From positions 48,266 to 112,265 of the forward strand of contig NZ_QGGB01000011.1 of NCBI RefSeq assembly GCF_003150675.1: a DNA stretch of 64,000 bases. The letters are read 5' to 3'. Source of the DNA: Rhodohalobacter mucosus. Its GTDB lineage: Bacteria > Bacteroidota > Rhodothermia > Balneolales > Balneolaceae. Below, piece by piece: positions 8,586 to 17,137 of the stretch. A model generated the notes under the pieces. The model saw only the letters and a program-made list of their open reading frames with translations, had not been told where the DNA came from and did not search any database. How positions within the stretch are numbered: position 1 is the stretch's first letter; every line of letters starts with the position of its first letter. A program made the position numbers and the translations under genes.

Positions 8586-10202
8586 ATGTCATTAATGAAA
8601 TCTCTTAATTCAGGAATCAGCGGTCTGCGTGCATTTCAGACCAAAATGGATGTTATTGGCAATAACATCGCCAATGTGGATACGATCGGCTTCAAGTCGT
8701 CGAGGATTACATTCTCGGAAATGCTTAGCCAGCAGATCAGCTCAGGCCAGGGGTCATCATCTTCACCACAGGCCGGAGCTCAGGTCGGACTGGGTGTTCG
8801 AATATCCGCAATTGAGCGCGATTTTAACCAGGGCGGTTTGCAAACAACCGGTCGCAGAACCGATGTTGCAATTGAAGGCAACGGCTTTTTCATGGTAAAT
8901 GAGGGGGACCAGCCTTTCCTTACGCGTGCAGGTAATTTTGCATTCAATAAAGACGGTTTTCTGGTTGATCAGTCAGGCAGAAGCGTTCAGGGCTTTAATG
9001 CGGACCCGCAGGGCAATATCATTGCTGGCGGTGCAACGGAAGATGTACGAATTGATTTTGAAAATATTCTGCCGCCGCAATCCACTCAAAATGTATACGT
9101 AGCAGGTAATCTGAACGCTGATACCAGCCTGTCGAAAATTATTCAGTCTCAGACAGCCTTTACCACTGCGGGCGGTGCCGTGGCAAACGGGACCACTCTG
9201 ATCAACGATCTGAGCCAGACGACAGCAGCATTCGCACCCGGCGATACCATCGACTTTGAGGTAACATTGAATGACGGCAGCGCGGCTGTTGTAAGCCATA
9301 CCATCGCAGGCGGCGACACACTCGATGACCTTGTAGCATCTCTCAATGCCGGTCTGGCGGGTGAGGGATCCGTAACACTCGTTGACGGCATCATGGTGCT
9401 TCGGTCTGACGTGGTTGGCGAAAGCGATCTGGCTGTTGGTGAGGTTACCACAACCGGAACCGGAGATATTCGCTCAACCGGATTTCAGGTAACCCAGAAC
9501 GGCGTGACGGGCAGTAAAACCGTCAGCACAACAGTTTATGATGAGCTGGGCAGGGCACACACACTGGTTGTGAACCTAACCCATGAGGGAGAAAACCAGT
9601 GGAGCTATGAAGCCAGTTTTCTGGATGGACAGGAAGTGCTCTCCGGGGGAAGCGGTGTCCTGGAATTTGATGAAACAGGCAACCTCGTTTCCGACAACAG
9701 CTTTGGAATTGAGTTTGATCCCGGCGACGGCGCAAATCCTGTTACGTTCAGCCTGAGCCTTGGTAACCCCGAAACGGGCTCAGCAGTTACCCAGTATGCA
9801 GGGTCCTCTTCCGCCAAGGTTACATCACAGGATGGCTACGGTGAAGGACGCCTTGTCGATTTCAGTATTGACGGTGACGGAAATGTGAACGGTGTTTACA
9901 GCAACGGACGAAATGTAACGCTTGCTCAGCTTGCTATAGCAACCGTGGCCAACAACAACGGACTTGAAACGGTTGGCGGAGGCATGTTCCGAAATACGCT
10001 GGCTTCAGGCGAAATTACCATCAACACAGCCGCAGACATGGCTTCTACAAGCATGGCAGCCGGTGTGCTTGAAGGGTCAAACGTAGACCTGGCGCGTGAA
10101 TTTACAGATATGATTACCGCACAGAGAGCATATCAGTCAAACGCAAGGATCATCACAACAGCTGATGAACTGCTTACGGAGGCTGTAAATCTGAAGAGAT
10201 AA
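8586..10202 (+). CDS. flgE: Flagellar hook protein FlgE
   Basis: This 538-aa protein is the main hook subunit. The N-terminal rod/hook motif (SLNSGISGLRAFQTKMDVIGNNIANVDTIGFK) and the C-terminal EFTDMITAQRAYQSNARIITTADELL helix form the D0 domain shared by axial proteins. Between them are the FlgE beta domains, including a DFENILPPQSTQNVYVAGN-like segment. The last residues, LTEAVNLKR, are typical. A 163-bp leader separates it from flgD. A strong terminator hairpin lies about 50 bp after the stop, so this is the end of the first operon. Confidence 0.97.
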   Translation: MSLMKSLNSGISGLRAFQTKMDVIGNNIANVDTIGFKSSRITFSEMLSQQISSGQGSSSSPQAGAQVGLGVRISAIERDFNQGGLQTTGRRTDVAIEGNGFFMVNEGDQPFLTRAGNFAFNKDGFLVDQSGRSVQGFNADPQGNIIAGGATEDVRIDFENILPPQSTQNVYVAGNLNADTSLSKIIQSQTAFTTAGGAVANGTTLINDLSQTTAAFAPGDTIDFEVTLNDGSAAVVSHTIAGGDTLDDLVASLNAGLAGEGSVTLVDGIMVLRSDVVGESDLAVGEVTTTGTGDIRSTGFQVTQNGVTGSKTVSTTVYDELGRAHTLVVNLTHEGENQWSYEASFLDGQEVLSGGSGVLEFDETGNLVSDNSFGIEFDPGDGANPVTFSLSLGNPETGSAVTQYAGSSSAKVTSQDGYGEGRLVDFSIDGDGNVNGVYSNGRNVTLAQLAIATVANNNGLETVGGGMFRNTLASGEITINTAADMASTSMAAGVLEGSNVDLAREFTDMITAQRAYQSNARIITTADELLTEAVNLKR

Positions 10203-10253
10203 AGAGAGAGGCTAACCCATAAAACACTGCAATACCACACACACATAACCTGA

Positions 10254-10286
10254 ATGGGAGCCGGTTTCTGCCGGCTCCCATTTTTT
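10254..10286 (+). terminator. Rho-independent terminator after flgE
   Basis: An 11-bp GC-rich inverted repeat (ATGGGAGCCGG / CCGGCTCCCAT) with a 6-base loop is followed immediately by a run of six T. It lies 52 bp beyond the flgE stop and just before the motA promoter, marking the boundary between the two left-hand flagellar operons. Confidence 0.9.
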
Positions 10287-10331
10287 AATCTGCAAGGCCG
10301 GAGAAAAAGCCATTTAAAAAGAGGAAAAGTC

Positions 10332-10359
10332 TTAAGAAAAGCAGGTGCTATTCCGATAA
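10332..10359 (+). promoter_or_regulatory. Sigma-28 (FliA)-type promoter upstream of motA
   Basis: TTAAG at 10332-10336 and TCCGATAA at 10352-10359 are separated by 15 bp. The -10 box differs from the FliA consensus GCCGATAA by one base. Four minus-strand sites in this window have the same layout, which makes chance unlikely. It would start transcription about 30 bp before the GTG of motA. Confidence 0.75.
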
Positions 10360-10398
10360 AGTAGTAGATACGTAGAAAACCTAAGTAGTGAGTAAACT

Positions 10399-11274
10399 GT
10401 GGATAAATCGACTTTATTTGGAATGATAGCAGCTTTTTTGCTGGTATTAAGCGCAATCGTTTTTCAGGGTGACCTGGGCCTGTTTATCAGTGTTTCATCA
10501 TTCCTGATCGTAATTGGCGGTGTACTGAGTGTAACAGTTGTGAACTACAGCCTGGGTGAGCTCAAGAATGCATGGGTAAGCCTTTTTGAAAATCTGAAAA
10601 ACAGTGAGATCGATCTGCGTACAGATATAGAACTGATGAACATGTTCGCCAGGAAAGTACGCCGCGAAGGAATGCTTGCCGTGGAAGAGGATATTCAGAA
10701 CATTGAGGATTCTTTTTTGAGAAATGGCTTCATGTTTGTGCTCGACGGTATGCAAAAAGATACGCTGAATTCAATACTGAATGATCAGCTCGAAAATACC
10801 GAACGAACCATGGAAAAAAGCGTCCGCATTCTGGCTTCCATGGCCGATTACTCACCCGCTTTTGGGATGATCGGTACGGTGATAGGCCTCATTCTGATGC
10901 TTCAGAATATTCAGGATCCGGAATCGCTCGGGATAGGGCTTGCCATTGCGCTGCTTACCACACTCTACGGTACTATTTTTGCGAATATGATTTTTCTGCC
11001 GCTTTCAGGAAAGCTGGACAATTTGTCCGAAAAGCACATAACCAAGCGGCAGATGTACAAGGCTGCCATCATATCGATCGTGGATGAGGAAAATCCTCGG
11101 ATTATGGAAAACAAGATGCTCAATTTTCTTCCTCCATCGGAGAGGGCAGAATATATGGCGTACTTCGACAAGAATTCGTTTGATAAAAACCGTGAAGAGA
11201 AGATTTACGAAAAATGGAAAAATTATCAGAATAAATCATGGCAAAATCTGGTGGCGGATCTGGCAACTGGCTGA
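10399..11274 (+). CDS. motA: Flagellar motor stator protein MotA
   Basis: This 291-aa protein belongs to the MotA/TolQ/ExbB proton-channel family and is the stator subunit that contacts FliG. Two N-terminal membrane helices (about residues 5-25 and 30-50) precede a cytoplasmic loop, and two more lie around 150-200 with the PAFGMIGTVIGLILML and GIGLAIALLTTLYGT signatures of MotA helices 3 and 4. The start is a GTG at 10399; the next Met would cut into the first membrane helix. The 3' end overlaps motB by 37 bp, an unusually long overlap that implies coupled translation. Confidence 0.95.
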   Translation: MDKSTLFGMIAAFLLVLSAIVFQGDLGLFISVSSFLIVIGGVLSVTVVNYSLGELKNAWVSLFENLKNSEIDLRTDIELMNMFARKVRREGMLAVEEDIQNIEDSFLRNGFMFVLDGMQKDTLNSILNDQLENTERTMEKSVRILASMADYSPAFGMIGTVIGLILMLQNIQDPESLGIGLAIALLTTLYGTIFANMIFLPLSGKLDNLSEKHITKRQMYKAAIISIVDEENPRIMENKMLNFLPPSERAEYMAYFDKNSFDKNREEKIYEKWKNYQNKSWQNLVADLATG

Positions 11275-11948
11275 TGACTTATGCCGATTTCATCACATTG
11301 ATGATGATCTTCTTCATCGTGCTGTACACGTTTACGCCCGGTGTTGAAAAAAATAAGTTCACGGCAATTATTGGTGCTTTTCAGGGCAACAGGGGGGTTC
11401 TGCAGTATGAATCCAATTTCAGCGATGAAATACTTCAGATCGACCTCCAGAGAGCCAAGAACTGGGAAAAATTTTATGAAACGGTAATGGATGAGAACCT
11501 GGGTGAAACCGTGCAGATTGAATTGCTGCCGGACGGTGTTAAAATTACCCTTGGTGAAGCCGCGCTCTTTGAGACTTTTTCAACTGCCCTGCGGCCTGAA
11601 TCCGAAATGATTCTCAGGGAGGTGGTTATGGGACTGGAAAAATATGAGGAGGAAAATGTACGAATCATCGAAATACATGGCCATACAGACAATCGGCCCG
11701 TTCGCGCTTCGGGTAATCGCAAATATACGTCGAACTGGGAACTTGGAGCCGGCCGTTCCATATCCGTTATGAACTATCTCCGGGATAATTCAAGTGTTGA
11801 TCCCGGGCAGTTTATCATTACAAGTTTTGCCGAACACAGGCCGATGGCTCCCAATAATTCAGCAGAAAATATGCAGAAAAACCGAAGGGTCGAGGTGCTG
11901 ATCCGATACGAGTCGGTTAAGCTGGAAGCCGGCAACGAGACTCAGTAA
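11238..11948 (+). CDS. motB: Flagellar motor stator protein MotB
   Basis: This 236-aa protein has the MotB plug/membrane region at the N-terminus (NWLMTYADFITLMMIFFIVLY). The Asp at residue 17 sits where the essential proton-binding Asp of MotB is found. The OmpA-like peptidoglycan-binding domain occupies about residues 100-228 (IIEIHGHTDNRPV, ELGAGRSISVMNYL, MQKNRRVEVLI), anchoring the stator to the cell wall. The very short N-terminus before the membrane helix is normal for MotB. It is translated from within the end of motA. Confidence 0.96.
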   Translation: MAKSGGGSGNWLMTYADFITLMMIFFIVLYTFTPGVEKNKFTAIIGAFQGNRGVLQYESNFSDEILQIDLQRAKNWEKFYETVMDENLGETVQIELLPDGVKITLGEAALFETFSTALRPESEMILREVVMGLEKYEEENVRIIEIHGHTDNRPVRASGNRKYTSNWELGAGRSISVMNYLRDNSSVDPGQFIITSFAEHRPMAPNNSAENMQKNRRVEVLIRYESVKLEAGNETQ

Positions 11949-11979
11949 CGTTTATAAACCAAATAAAAGACGTCAGCTC

Positions 11980-12477
11980 ATGGAAAATAACGAACAGGAA
12001 CATATCGAAGAGACAAGTGAGGAGAAACAGGCTGAGAAAGGTAAAAAAGGAGCCGGGTTCGGAAAAATTTTCCTGTTTGCCATTGTATTGATCCTCCAGG
12101 GAGCGGGGGCTTATGCCATAGTGCAAAAAACGTATCCTGACATTTACAATTACCTGAATTCATTCAGCTCCTCGGGCGGATATTATTTTGAGATGGACAA
12201 TATTATAATCAACCCAAAGAACTCTAACGGCCAAAGATATCTTATTGTTTCGCTTGCATTTGAGTTTGATAAAAGCAGCGATGTTGCACAGGCCGAAAAG
12301 ATGAAAGTGGAAATTGTTGACCGTGTGAATTTGCTCATGATCCAAAAAACCACGGACGAATTAAGCAGCCTTGAGAAGCGGGATGCGATAAAAAATGAGT
12401 TGATTACAGCAATGAATGACCTGCTTGGGAAGAGTGCGGTACGAAATTTGTTCTTTACAAAATACGTGATTCAGTAA
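11980..12477 (+). CDS. fliL: Flagellar basal body-associated protein FliL
   Basis: This 165-aa protein has a charged N-terminal tail rich in E and K, one membrane segment (about residues 28-48) and a periplasmic FliL domain containing RYLIVSLAFEFD and ending in a VRNLFFTKYVIQ motif, as in other FliL proteins. FliL surrounds the stator and stabilises or activates it. It is 31 bp downstream of motB and 24 bp upstream of fliM. Confidence 0.92.
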   Translation: MENNEQEHIEETSEEKQAEKGKKGAGFGKIFLFAIVLILQGAGAYAIVQKTYPDIYNYLNSFSSSGGYYFEMDNIIINPKNSNGQRYLIVSLAFEFDKSSDVAQAEKMKVEIVDRVNLLMIQKTTDELSSLEKRDAIKNELITAMNDLLGKSAVRNLFFTKYVIQ

Positions 12478-12501
12478 TGAACAAATTCCGACAACCCACA
12501 T

Positions 12502-13449
12502 ATGAACCAAACCGTCAATCAGACACCCGCTGAGCAGAACGAACGTTACGGGCAGATTCGCGCCTACGATTTCAGGCAGCCAAAGCTGATCAGTAAAGAA
12601 GTGATGCGGCTGATGAAGGGTATTCACGAACCGTACCTTCGTCATATTAAAAGAATGTATTCGAACCTGCTGGGTGAACCGGTAGAGGTATCTCTGACCG
12701 GTACCCGACAGGTAAATTATTCTGCTTATCTGAGTGAAATTCAACAACCCTCCGCACTCTACACATTTAATATTGAGGAACTGGGCGACTGGGCTGTACT
12801 CGAACTGGATCCATCGTTCTGTATTTATTGTGTGGAACTGCAAAGCGGCGGCTATGGTGAAATGCCGGCCGAAGCCCGGACGCTTACACGGGTAGAGGAG
12901 ATCATTATAAACAGGCTTGTTGGCAAAATGCTCAGGGAACTGAGCCATATCTGGTCGTCATATCTGCCTTTTTCTATTCAGCATCACGTTTATGAGCCAA
13001 AGCCGGATAGCATCCGGTCCATTTCCGCTCATTCGATAGGTATACTGATGCACTTCAGCGTCGAATTCGGAGATCAGAAACGTTCCTTTTCTATCTGTTA
13101 CCCGAATTCTCTTATCGAGAGCAAAGGAATGAAGGAGATCACTCACATTGAAGATGCCCCTTCTACTCATAAGGCCCACCCGGGAGACCAAAAACTTCTT
13201 GAAGAAGATTTGAAAAGAGTTGAAGTAGATCTAAAAGTTCTGCTGGGAACAACCAGCATGTCGCTCCGGCAGCTCATCAGCCTTACGAAGGGCGACACAC
13301 TGATGCTGAATCAGCCAATTGAAGAACCCCTGAAAATCCGTGTGGGCAATCAGATTAAAATGACAGGCTATCCCGGCTCTATGAACGGCAAACGCGCCGT
13401 TAAGATATTCAACATTGTAAAAAACGGAATGCATTCACTTGATTTTTAA
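12502..13449 (+). CDS. fliM: Flagellar motor switch protein FliM (no N-terminal CheY-docking motif)
   Basis: This 315-aa FliM has the CheC-like middle domain (about 40-230, with LQSGGYGEMPAEARTLT as the GGxG signature) and a C-terminal SpoA domain (about 238-312). The usual N-terminal LSQxEIDALL peptide, which binds phosphorylated CheY, is absent. The protein starts with a polar stretch and enters the YDFRQPKLISKE segment by residue 22. An upstream extension is not possible because the fliL stop is only 24 bp away. The protein should still assemble into the C-ring by binding FliG and FliN; how direction or speed is controlled is unclear. Confidence 0.93.
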   Translation: MNQTVNQTPAEQNERYGQIRAYDFRQPKLISKEVMRLMKGIHEPYLRHIKRMYSNLLGEPVEVSLTGTRQVNYSAYLSEIQQPSALYTFNIEELGDWAVLELDPSFCIYCVELQSGGYGEMPAEARTLTRVEEIIINRLVGKMLRELSHIWSSYLPFSIQHHVYEPKPDSIRSISAHSIGILMHFSVEFGDQKRSFSICYPNSLIESKGMKEITHIEDAPSTHKAHPGDQKLLEEDLKRVEVDLKVLLGTTSMSLRQLISLTKGDTLMLNQPIEEPLKIRVGNQIKMTGYPGSMNGKRAVKIFNIVKNGMHSLDF

Positions 13450-13467
13450 CTGCAAACAGACAAAACC

Positions 13468-14421
13468 ATGAGCGATCATAATTGGAATAAGACAATCAAA
13501 AATTTAAAAACTTCACTTAACACTATTCTAAAGCAGCTTTCCGGAAAGGCCGCTGCTGCCGAACCGGGTGAGGTGACAGAAGGGGATGAGAAAAAAACAT
13601 CCAAATTTCTTGAAAACGCGGTACTCTTTAAATGTATTGAAGAGAGATTTCAGATAGAAGTAGTTCTGGGTTTCAGGGGCGACTGGAGCTTTCTGGACTC
13701 GGACGGTACGCAGGAGCTGACTCACCCTGAGAGAAGTCTGGCCAATCTATTGTCTGACTTTACGGGCGAGCTTTGCAGCCGCCTGGGTGCGGATCTGAAG
13801 CTGGGCGCATTCAGTGAGGTGGATCCGGACTCATCCAATAGTTTGCTGAACCTTCAGCAGTACAACATGGCAGCCTGGAAAATTAAACCGGGTGAAGAGA
13901 GCGAAAGTGCTGAATTGCTTCTGGCGTTCTCTTCTCCCGATGAAAAGGCAGCAGAGACTTTTCAGAAAATAACAGAGGATGCACCAGAACCCGATACGCC
14001 AGGCTTCGTTCAGCTCGCAGAAGAAACGGCTTCATCGCTCTTTGCAGGAGCAGGTCAGGGTACACAGGCTGCTTCAGGCGGAATTCGTTCTTCTTCGGAT
14101 GGCAATAACGTAGAGTTTGAACCCTTTGACAAATCGGCAAACATCAAAAATTTCCGCGAGATCCGGAATATTGATCTTCTCAAGGATGTGGAAATGGAAA
14201 TATCCGTGGAACTTGGAAGAAAAAAGGTGCCGCTCGGTAAAATACTTCAGCTCGTCAAAGGCTCGGTGATTGAACTTGAAAAACTGGCCGGAGAACCGGT
14301 CGATCTGCTTGTAAACGGCCGTTGCATTGCACAAGGAGAAGTTGTTGTGATTGATGAACATTTCGGAATGCGGATTTCAAATCTGCTTGCCGCTCACGAC
14401 AGCATGAAAATGGGCGCCTGA
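13468..14421 (+). CDS. fliN: Flagellar motor switch protein FliN/FliY-like, with long N-terminal domain
   Basis: This 317-aa protein ends in a SpoA/FliN domain (about residues 228-310: LLKDVEMEISVELGRKKVPLGKIL...GSVIELEKLAGEPVDLLVNG). FliN forms the bottom of the C-ring and captures export cargo. It is two to three times longer than a classic FliN. The N-terminal ~200 residues resemble the layout of FliY (a CheC-like module before FliN), but I cannot see the CheC phosphatase motif or an EIDALL docking peptide. A low-complexity linker (about 185-225) joins the parts. The gene lies between fliM and fliO. Confidence 0.88.
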   Translation: MSDHNWNKTIKNLKTSLNTILKQLSGKAAAAEPGEVTEGDEKKTSKFLENAVLFKCIEERFQIEVVLGFRGDWSFLDSDGTQELTHPERSLANLLSDFTGELCSRLGADLKLGAFSEVDPDSSNSLLNLQQYNMAAWKIKPGEESESAELLLAFSSPDEKAAETFQKITEDAPEPDTPGFVQLAEETASSLFAGAGQGTQAASGGIRSSSDGNNVEFEPFDKSANIKNFREIRNIDLLKDVEMEISVELGRKKVPLGKILQLVKGSVIELEKLAGEPVDLLVNGRCIAQGEVVVIDEHFGMRISNLLAAHDSMKMGA

Positions 14422-14422
14422 T

Positions 14423-15106
14423 ATGATGATTGACTGGGATTCATTTAAAAAACAGGTAAAAAGCCGGCCTCAGAAAACCCTGCGCTTTGTGGGCGGCCTG
14501 GCCATCACGCTAACCGGACTATGGATACTTGTTCTGGTGCAGGCCGGTTCTGACAAGTCGGAGCCGTATGTGTCGGGCCAGACGTATTTAAGTACTCTCC
14601 ATGCAGATTCGACTGCCGTGACAGAAATAACAGGTACAGCAGCCGACTCTACTGAGGCCTTGTCAGCAGCTGAATTGGCGAAGGAGCAGGCAAGTCAACG
14701 CACCACGTTTGCCCGGAACCGATCGAATGAGGCGTCATCACTTCCGGTTATGCCGATCTTACTATCCATAGGCGTTATCGGAGGCGGAATATGGCTCTGG
14801 TCAAAGATCAGACGTGAAAAAGGTATGAAACCCGGTCGTGTAAACAGTAAGGAAAAAGGGACGTTGATACTGCTTGACGAACTCCATTTGGGAGAGGAAC
14901 ATACCTTGCAGGCGGTGTCGGCCGGAAGCAAGGTTTTGCTGATAGGCTGCTTTGAGGGTGGAATGGAGGTACTTGAAAAAGTTAATGCAGATGAGTGGAG
15001 CAGTACCGGGCATGATGACCAAAAGAGTGATTCGGCAACCGGATCAAACGCATTTGCAGGCATGCTGAAGCAGGTGGCCGGCGTAAAACCTGAAGCTGTT
15101 AACTGA
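14423..15106 (+). CDS. fliO: Flagellar biosynthesis protein FliO
   Basis: This 227-aa protein has a first hydrophobic segment at about residues 25-42 and a second at about 110-128. A short cytoplasmic domain follows with the FliO-like pattern (GTLILLDELHLGEEHTLQAVSAGSKVLLIG). FliO is a membrane-bound assembly factor for the FliP ring. Conservation in this family is weak, but the position immediately before fliP and 1 bp after fliN is diagnostic. The extra N-terminal membrane segment is longer than in E. coli FliO. Confidence 0.82.
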   Translation: MMIDWDSFKKQVKSRPQKTLRFVGGLAITLTGLWILVLVQAGSDKSEPYVSGQTYLSTLHADSTAVTEITGTAADSTEALSAAELAKEQASQRTTFARNRSNEASSLPVMPILLSIGVIGGGIWLWSKIRREKGMKPGRVNSKEKGTLILLDELHLGEEHTLQAVSAGSKVLLIGCFEGGMEVLEKVNADEWSSTGHDDQKSDSATGSNAFAGMLKQVAGVKPEAVN

Positions 15107-15115
15107 GAAAGACCA

Positions 15116-15910
15116 ATGAAAAACAAGGAATCCCATCTTTTTGTAAGCCGCCTGCTGAAAGTGGCAGGGGTGATGATGCTAACCGTAATGCTGATGGGTA
15201 TTATCCCGGATTCAGTAACGGCACAGCAGGCGCAATCGGCTCAGGGCAGCGGTGTAAATATCAATATCGGGGGTGAGGTGGAGGACTTTTCTCTTGCGAT
15301 TCAGGCCCTGATTCTGATTACCGTTCTCTCCTTTGGTCCGGCCATCGTTACCATGATGACCAGTTTTACGCGTCTGGTGGTGGTCTTCTTCTTCCTGAGG
15401 ATGGGTTTGGGAACTCAGCAATCACCGCCGAACCAGGTGCTGCTGGGGCTGGCACTGTTCATCACCATTTTTATCATGGCCTCCACCTTTAACCGGATTA
15501 ACGACGAGGCGATACAGCCATACATTGGCGAAGAAATTTCGCAGACCGAAGCACTGACCATTGCATCGGTTCCGCTCAAGCAGTTTATGGTGAATCAGAC
15601 GCGCGAAAAAGACCTCCTTATGTTTATGGACCTGGGAGGTATCGACCCGGTTGCTTCACTGGAAGAGCTGCCGCTCTATGTGGTCGTTCCATCCTATATC
15701 ATCAGTGAGCTGCGAATTGCTTTTCAGATTGGTTTTTTGATCTATCTGCCCTTTATGGTGATCGACCTGGTTGTCGCCTCCATTCTGCTGTCGATGGGTA
15801 TCATGTTCTTGCCTCCGGTGCTTGTCTCGCTGCCTTTTAAAATACTTGTGTTTGTACTGAGCGACGGCTGGTATTTGCTGGTTGAATCGCTGATACGAAG
15901 CTTTAATTAA
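15116..15910 (+). CDS. fliP: Flagellar type III export gate protein FliP
   Basis: This 264-aa integral membrane protein begins with a signal-peptide-like segment (about 14-36), as FliP does. It has the conserved ILITVLSFGPAIVTMMTSFTRLVVV helix and the FMVIDLVVASILLSMGIMFLPPVLVSLPFKIL C-terminal block. FliP pentamers form the core of the export gate with FliQ and FliR. Length and motifs indicate an intact gene, in the usual fliP-fliQ-fliR order. Confidence 0.97.
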   Translation: MKNKESHLFVSRLLKVAGVMMLTVMLMGIIPDSVTAQQAQSAQGSGVNINIGGEVEDFSLAIQALILITVLSFGPAIVTMMTSFTRLVVVFFFLRMGLGTQQSPPNQVLLGLALFITIFIMASTFNRINDEAIQPYIGEEISQTEALTIASVPLKQFMVNQTREKDLLMFMDLGGIDPVASLEELPLYVVVPSYIISELRIAFQIGFLIYLPFMVIDLVVASILLSMGIMFLPPVLVSLPFKILVFVLSDGWYLLVESLIRSFN

Positions 15911-15922
15911 ACACGAATAGAA

Positions 15923-16192
15923 ATGAATACGGAAACGGGATTATTCTGGCTCCAGGAAGCGCTCAAGGCGATGGTGGTACTATCCGGGCCGGTTTTGATC
16001 GGTGCACTGGTGGTGGGCCTGGCAATTGCCATTTTTCAGGCAGTAACAACCATACAGGAGATGACTCTTTCGTATGTGCCCAAAATGCTGGCCGTCGTCA
16101 TCATCCTCTTCCTCTTTCTGGGCTTTATGCTGCAGTACGCTATCGATTTCATGGAACAGATCTTTTCATTCATAGCCCAGATCAACAGCTGA
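15923..16192 (+). CDS. fliQ: Flagellar type III export gate protein FliQ
   Basis: This 89-aa protein is the right size for FliQ, with two membrane helices (about residues 15-40 and 52-75). It carries the family motifs GLAIAIFQAVTTIQEMTLSYVPK and the VVIILFLFLGFML helix. FliQ wraps around the FliP-FliR core. The gene starts 12 bp after fliP and ends 19 bp before fliR. Confidence 0.96.
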   Translation: MNTETGLFWLQEALKAMVVLSGPVLIGALVVGLAIAIFQAVTTIQEMTLSYVPKMLAVVIILFLFLGFMLQYAIDFMEQIFSFIAQINS

Positions 16193-16211
16193 TGACAAGA
16201 GGCATGAGCAT

Positions 16212-17000
16212 ATGACTGAATTGTTTACCGTAGAATATATCCTGACGGCTTTTCTGATCTTTGTGCGGGTGGGCGCACTTATGGCTACTGCCCCATTTTT
16301 CAGTAACGGATCGATACCCGTTCAGGTAAAGGTTTTCTTTTCGCTCATACTGTCGGTGATGCTTTTCCCGCTTATACCGGTTGAAGGAATGGCTATTCCA
16401 ACAGACGCTGGCATGCTTGACGTATTGGTGGCCATAATCAAGGAGCTTTTAGTAGGTGTCGTGATGGGGCTGACGGGTCAGATCCTGTTTGCCGCACTTC
16501 AGATAGGGGGAGAGCTGATGAGCCTGAATATCGGCCTCACCTTTGCAAGCGTTGTCGACCCTGTGAATTCGACCCATCAATCCATAATAGGGCAGCTATT
16601 TGTACTTCTGGGTACCTTCGTGTTCATCAGTTCGGGGGGCGATGCCTATTACATTTTTGCGCTTGCTCACAGTTATGAGGTGGTACCGGTGGGAACCGTC
16701 CAGGCCGCAGCCGCTGCGCCGCTGTTTATTGAAATGGCAACCCGGCTTTTTCTGCTGGGCGTTCAGATCTCAGCGCCGTTCATGGTGGTTTTATTTCTGA
16801 TGGACCTCAGCTTTGCCATCTTCGGACGTATCATGCCAAGAGCCAATATCTTTTTCATTGCCCTTCCGCTGAAAGCCGGTGTGGGGTTTCTTCTGCTTCT
16901 CATCGTGCTGCCTTTTGCCCCGACTGCATTCGAACGGATTTTTGCGGATATCTGGATGTATCTGGATCGTATACTGCTGCTGATGGGCGGCGGGAATTAA
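16212..17000 (+). CDS. fliR: Flagellar type III export gate protein FliR
   Basis: This 262-aa multi-spanning protein shows typical FliR features: an early FLIFVRVGALMATAPFF helix, a GLTGQILFAALQIGGELMS block near the middle, and a C-terminal PRANIFFIALPLKAGVGFLLLL helix pair. FliR closes the FliP ring at the export gate. There is no fusion to FlhB, which is encoded separately on the other strand. It is the last gene of the motA-fliR operon, and its end faces fliA convergently. Confidence 0.96.
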   Translation: MTELFTVEYILTAFLIFVRVGALMATAPFFSNGSIPVQVKVFFSLILSVMLFPLIPVEGMAIPTDAGMLDVLVAIIKELLVGVVMGLTGQILFAALQIGGELMSLNIGLTFASVVDPVNSTHQSIIGQLFVLLGTFVFISSGGDAYYIFALAHSYEVVPVGTVQAAAAAPLFIEMATRLFLLGVQISAPFMVVLFLMDLSFAIFGRIMPRANIFFIALPLKAGVGFLLLLIVLPFAPTAFERIFADIWMYLDRILLLMGGGN

Positions 17001-17075
17001 TGGGAGAAGAGGGGAAAAGAGTTGAACCGAAAAATTTGGTTTAAAAGGTTGATTTTCTAAAAGAGTGAAAACACC

Positions 17076-17131
17076 TTCATCTGTTCATCTGTTCATCTGT
17101 TCATCTGTTCATCTGTTCATCTGTTCATCTG
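17076..17131. repeat. Seven tandem copies of an 8-bp unit (TTCATCTG)
   Basis: TTCATCTG is repeated seven times without a mismatch from 17076 to 17131, ending 6 bp before the fliA stop codon. It lies in the 137-bp convergent gap between fliR and fliA. Perfect short tandem arrays are prone to slippage, so copy number may vary between cells or strains. No clear terminator hairpin is visible in this gap. Confidence 0.95.
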
Positions 17132-17137
17132 TTCTTC

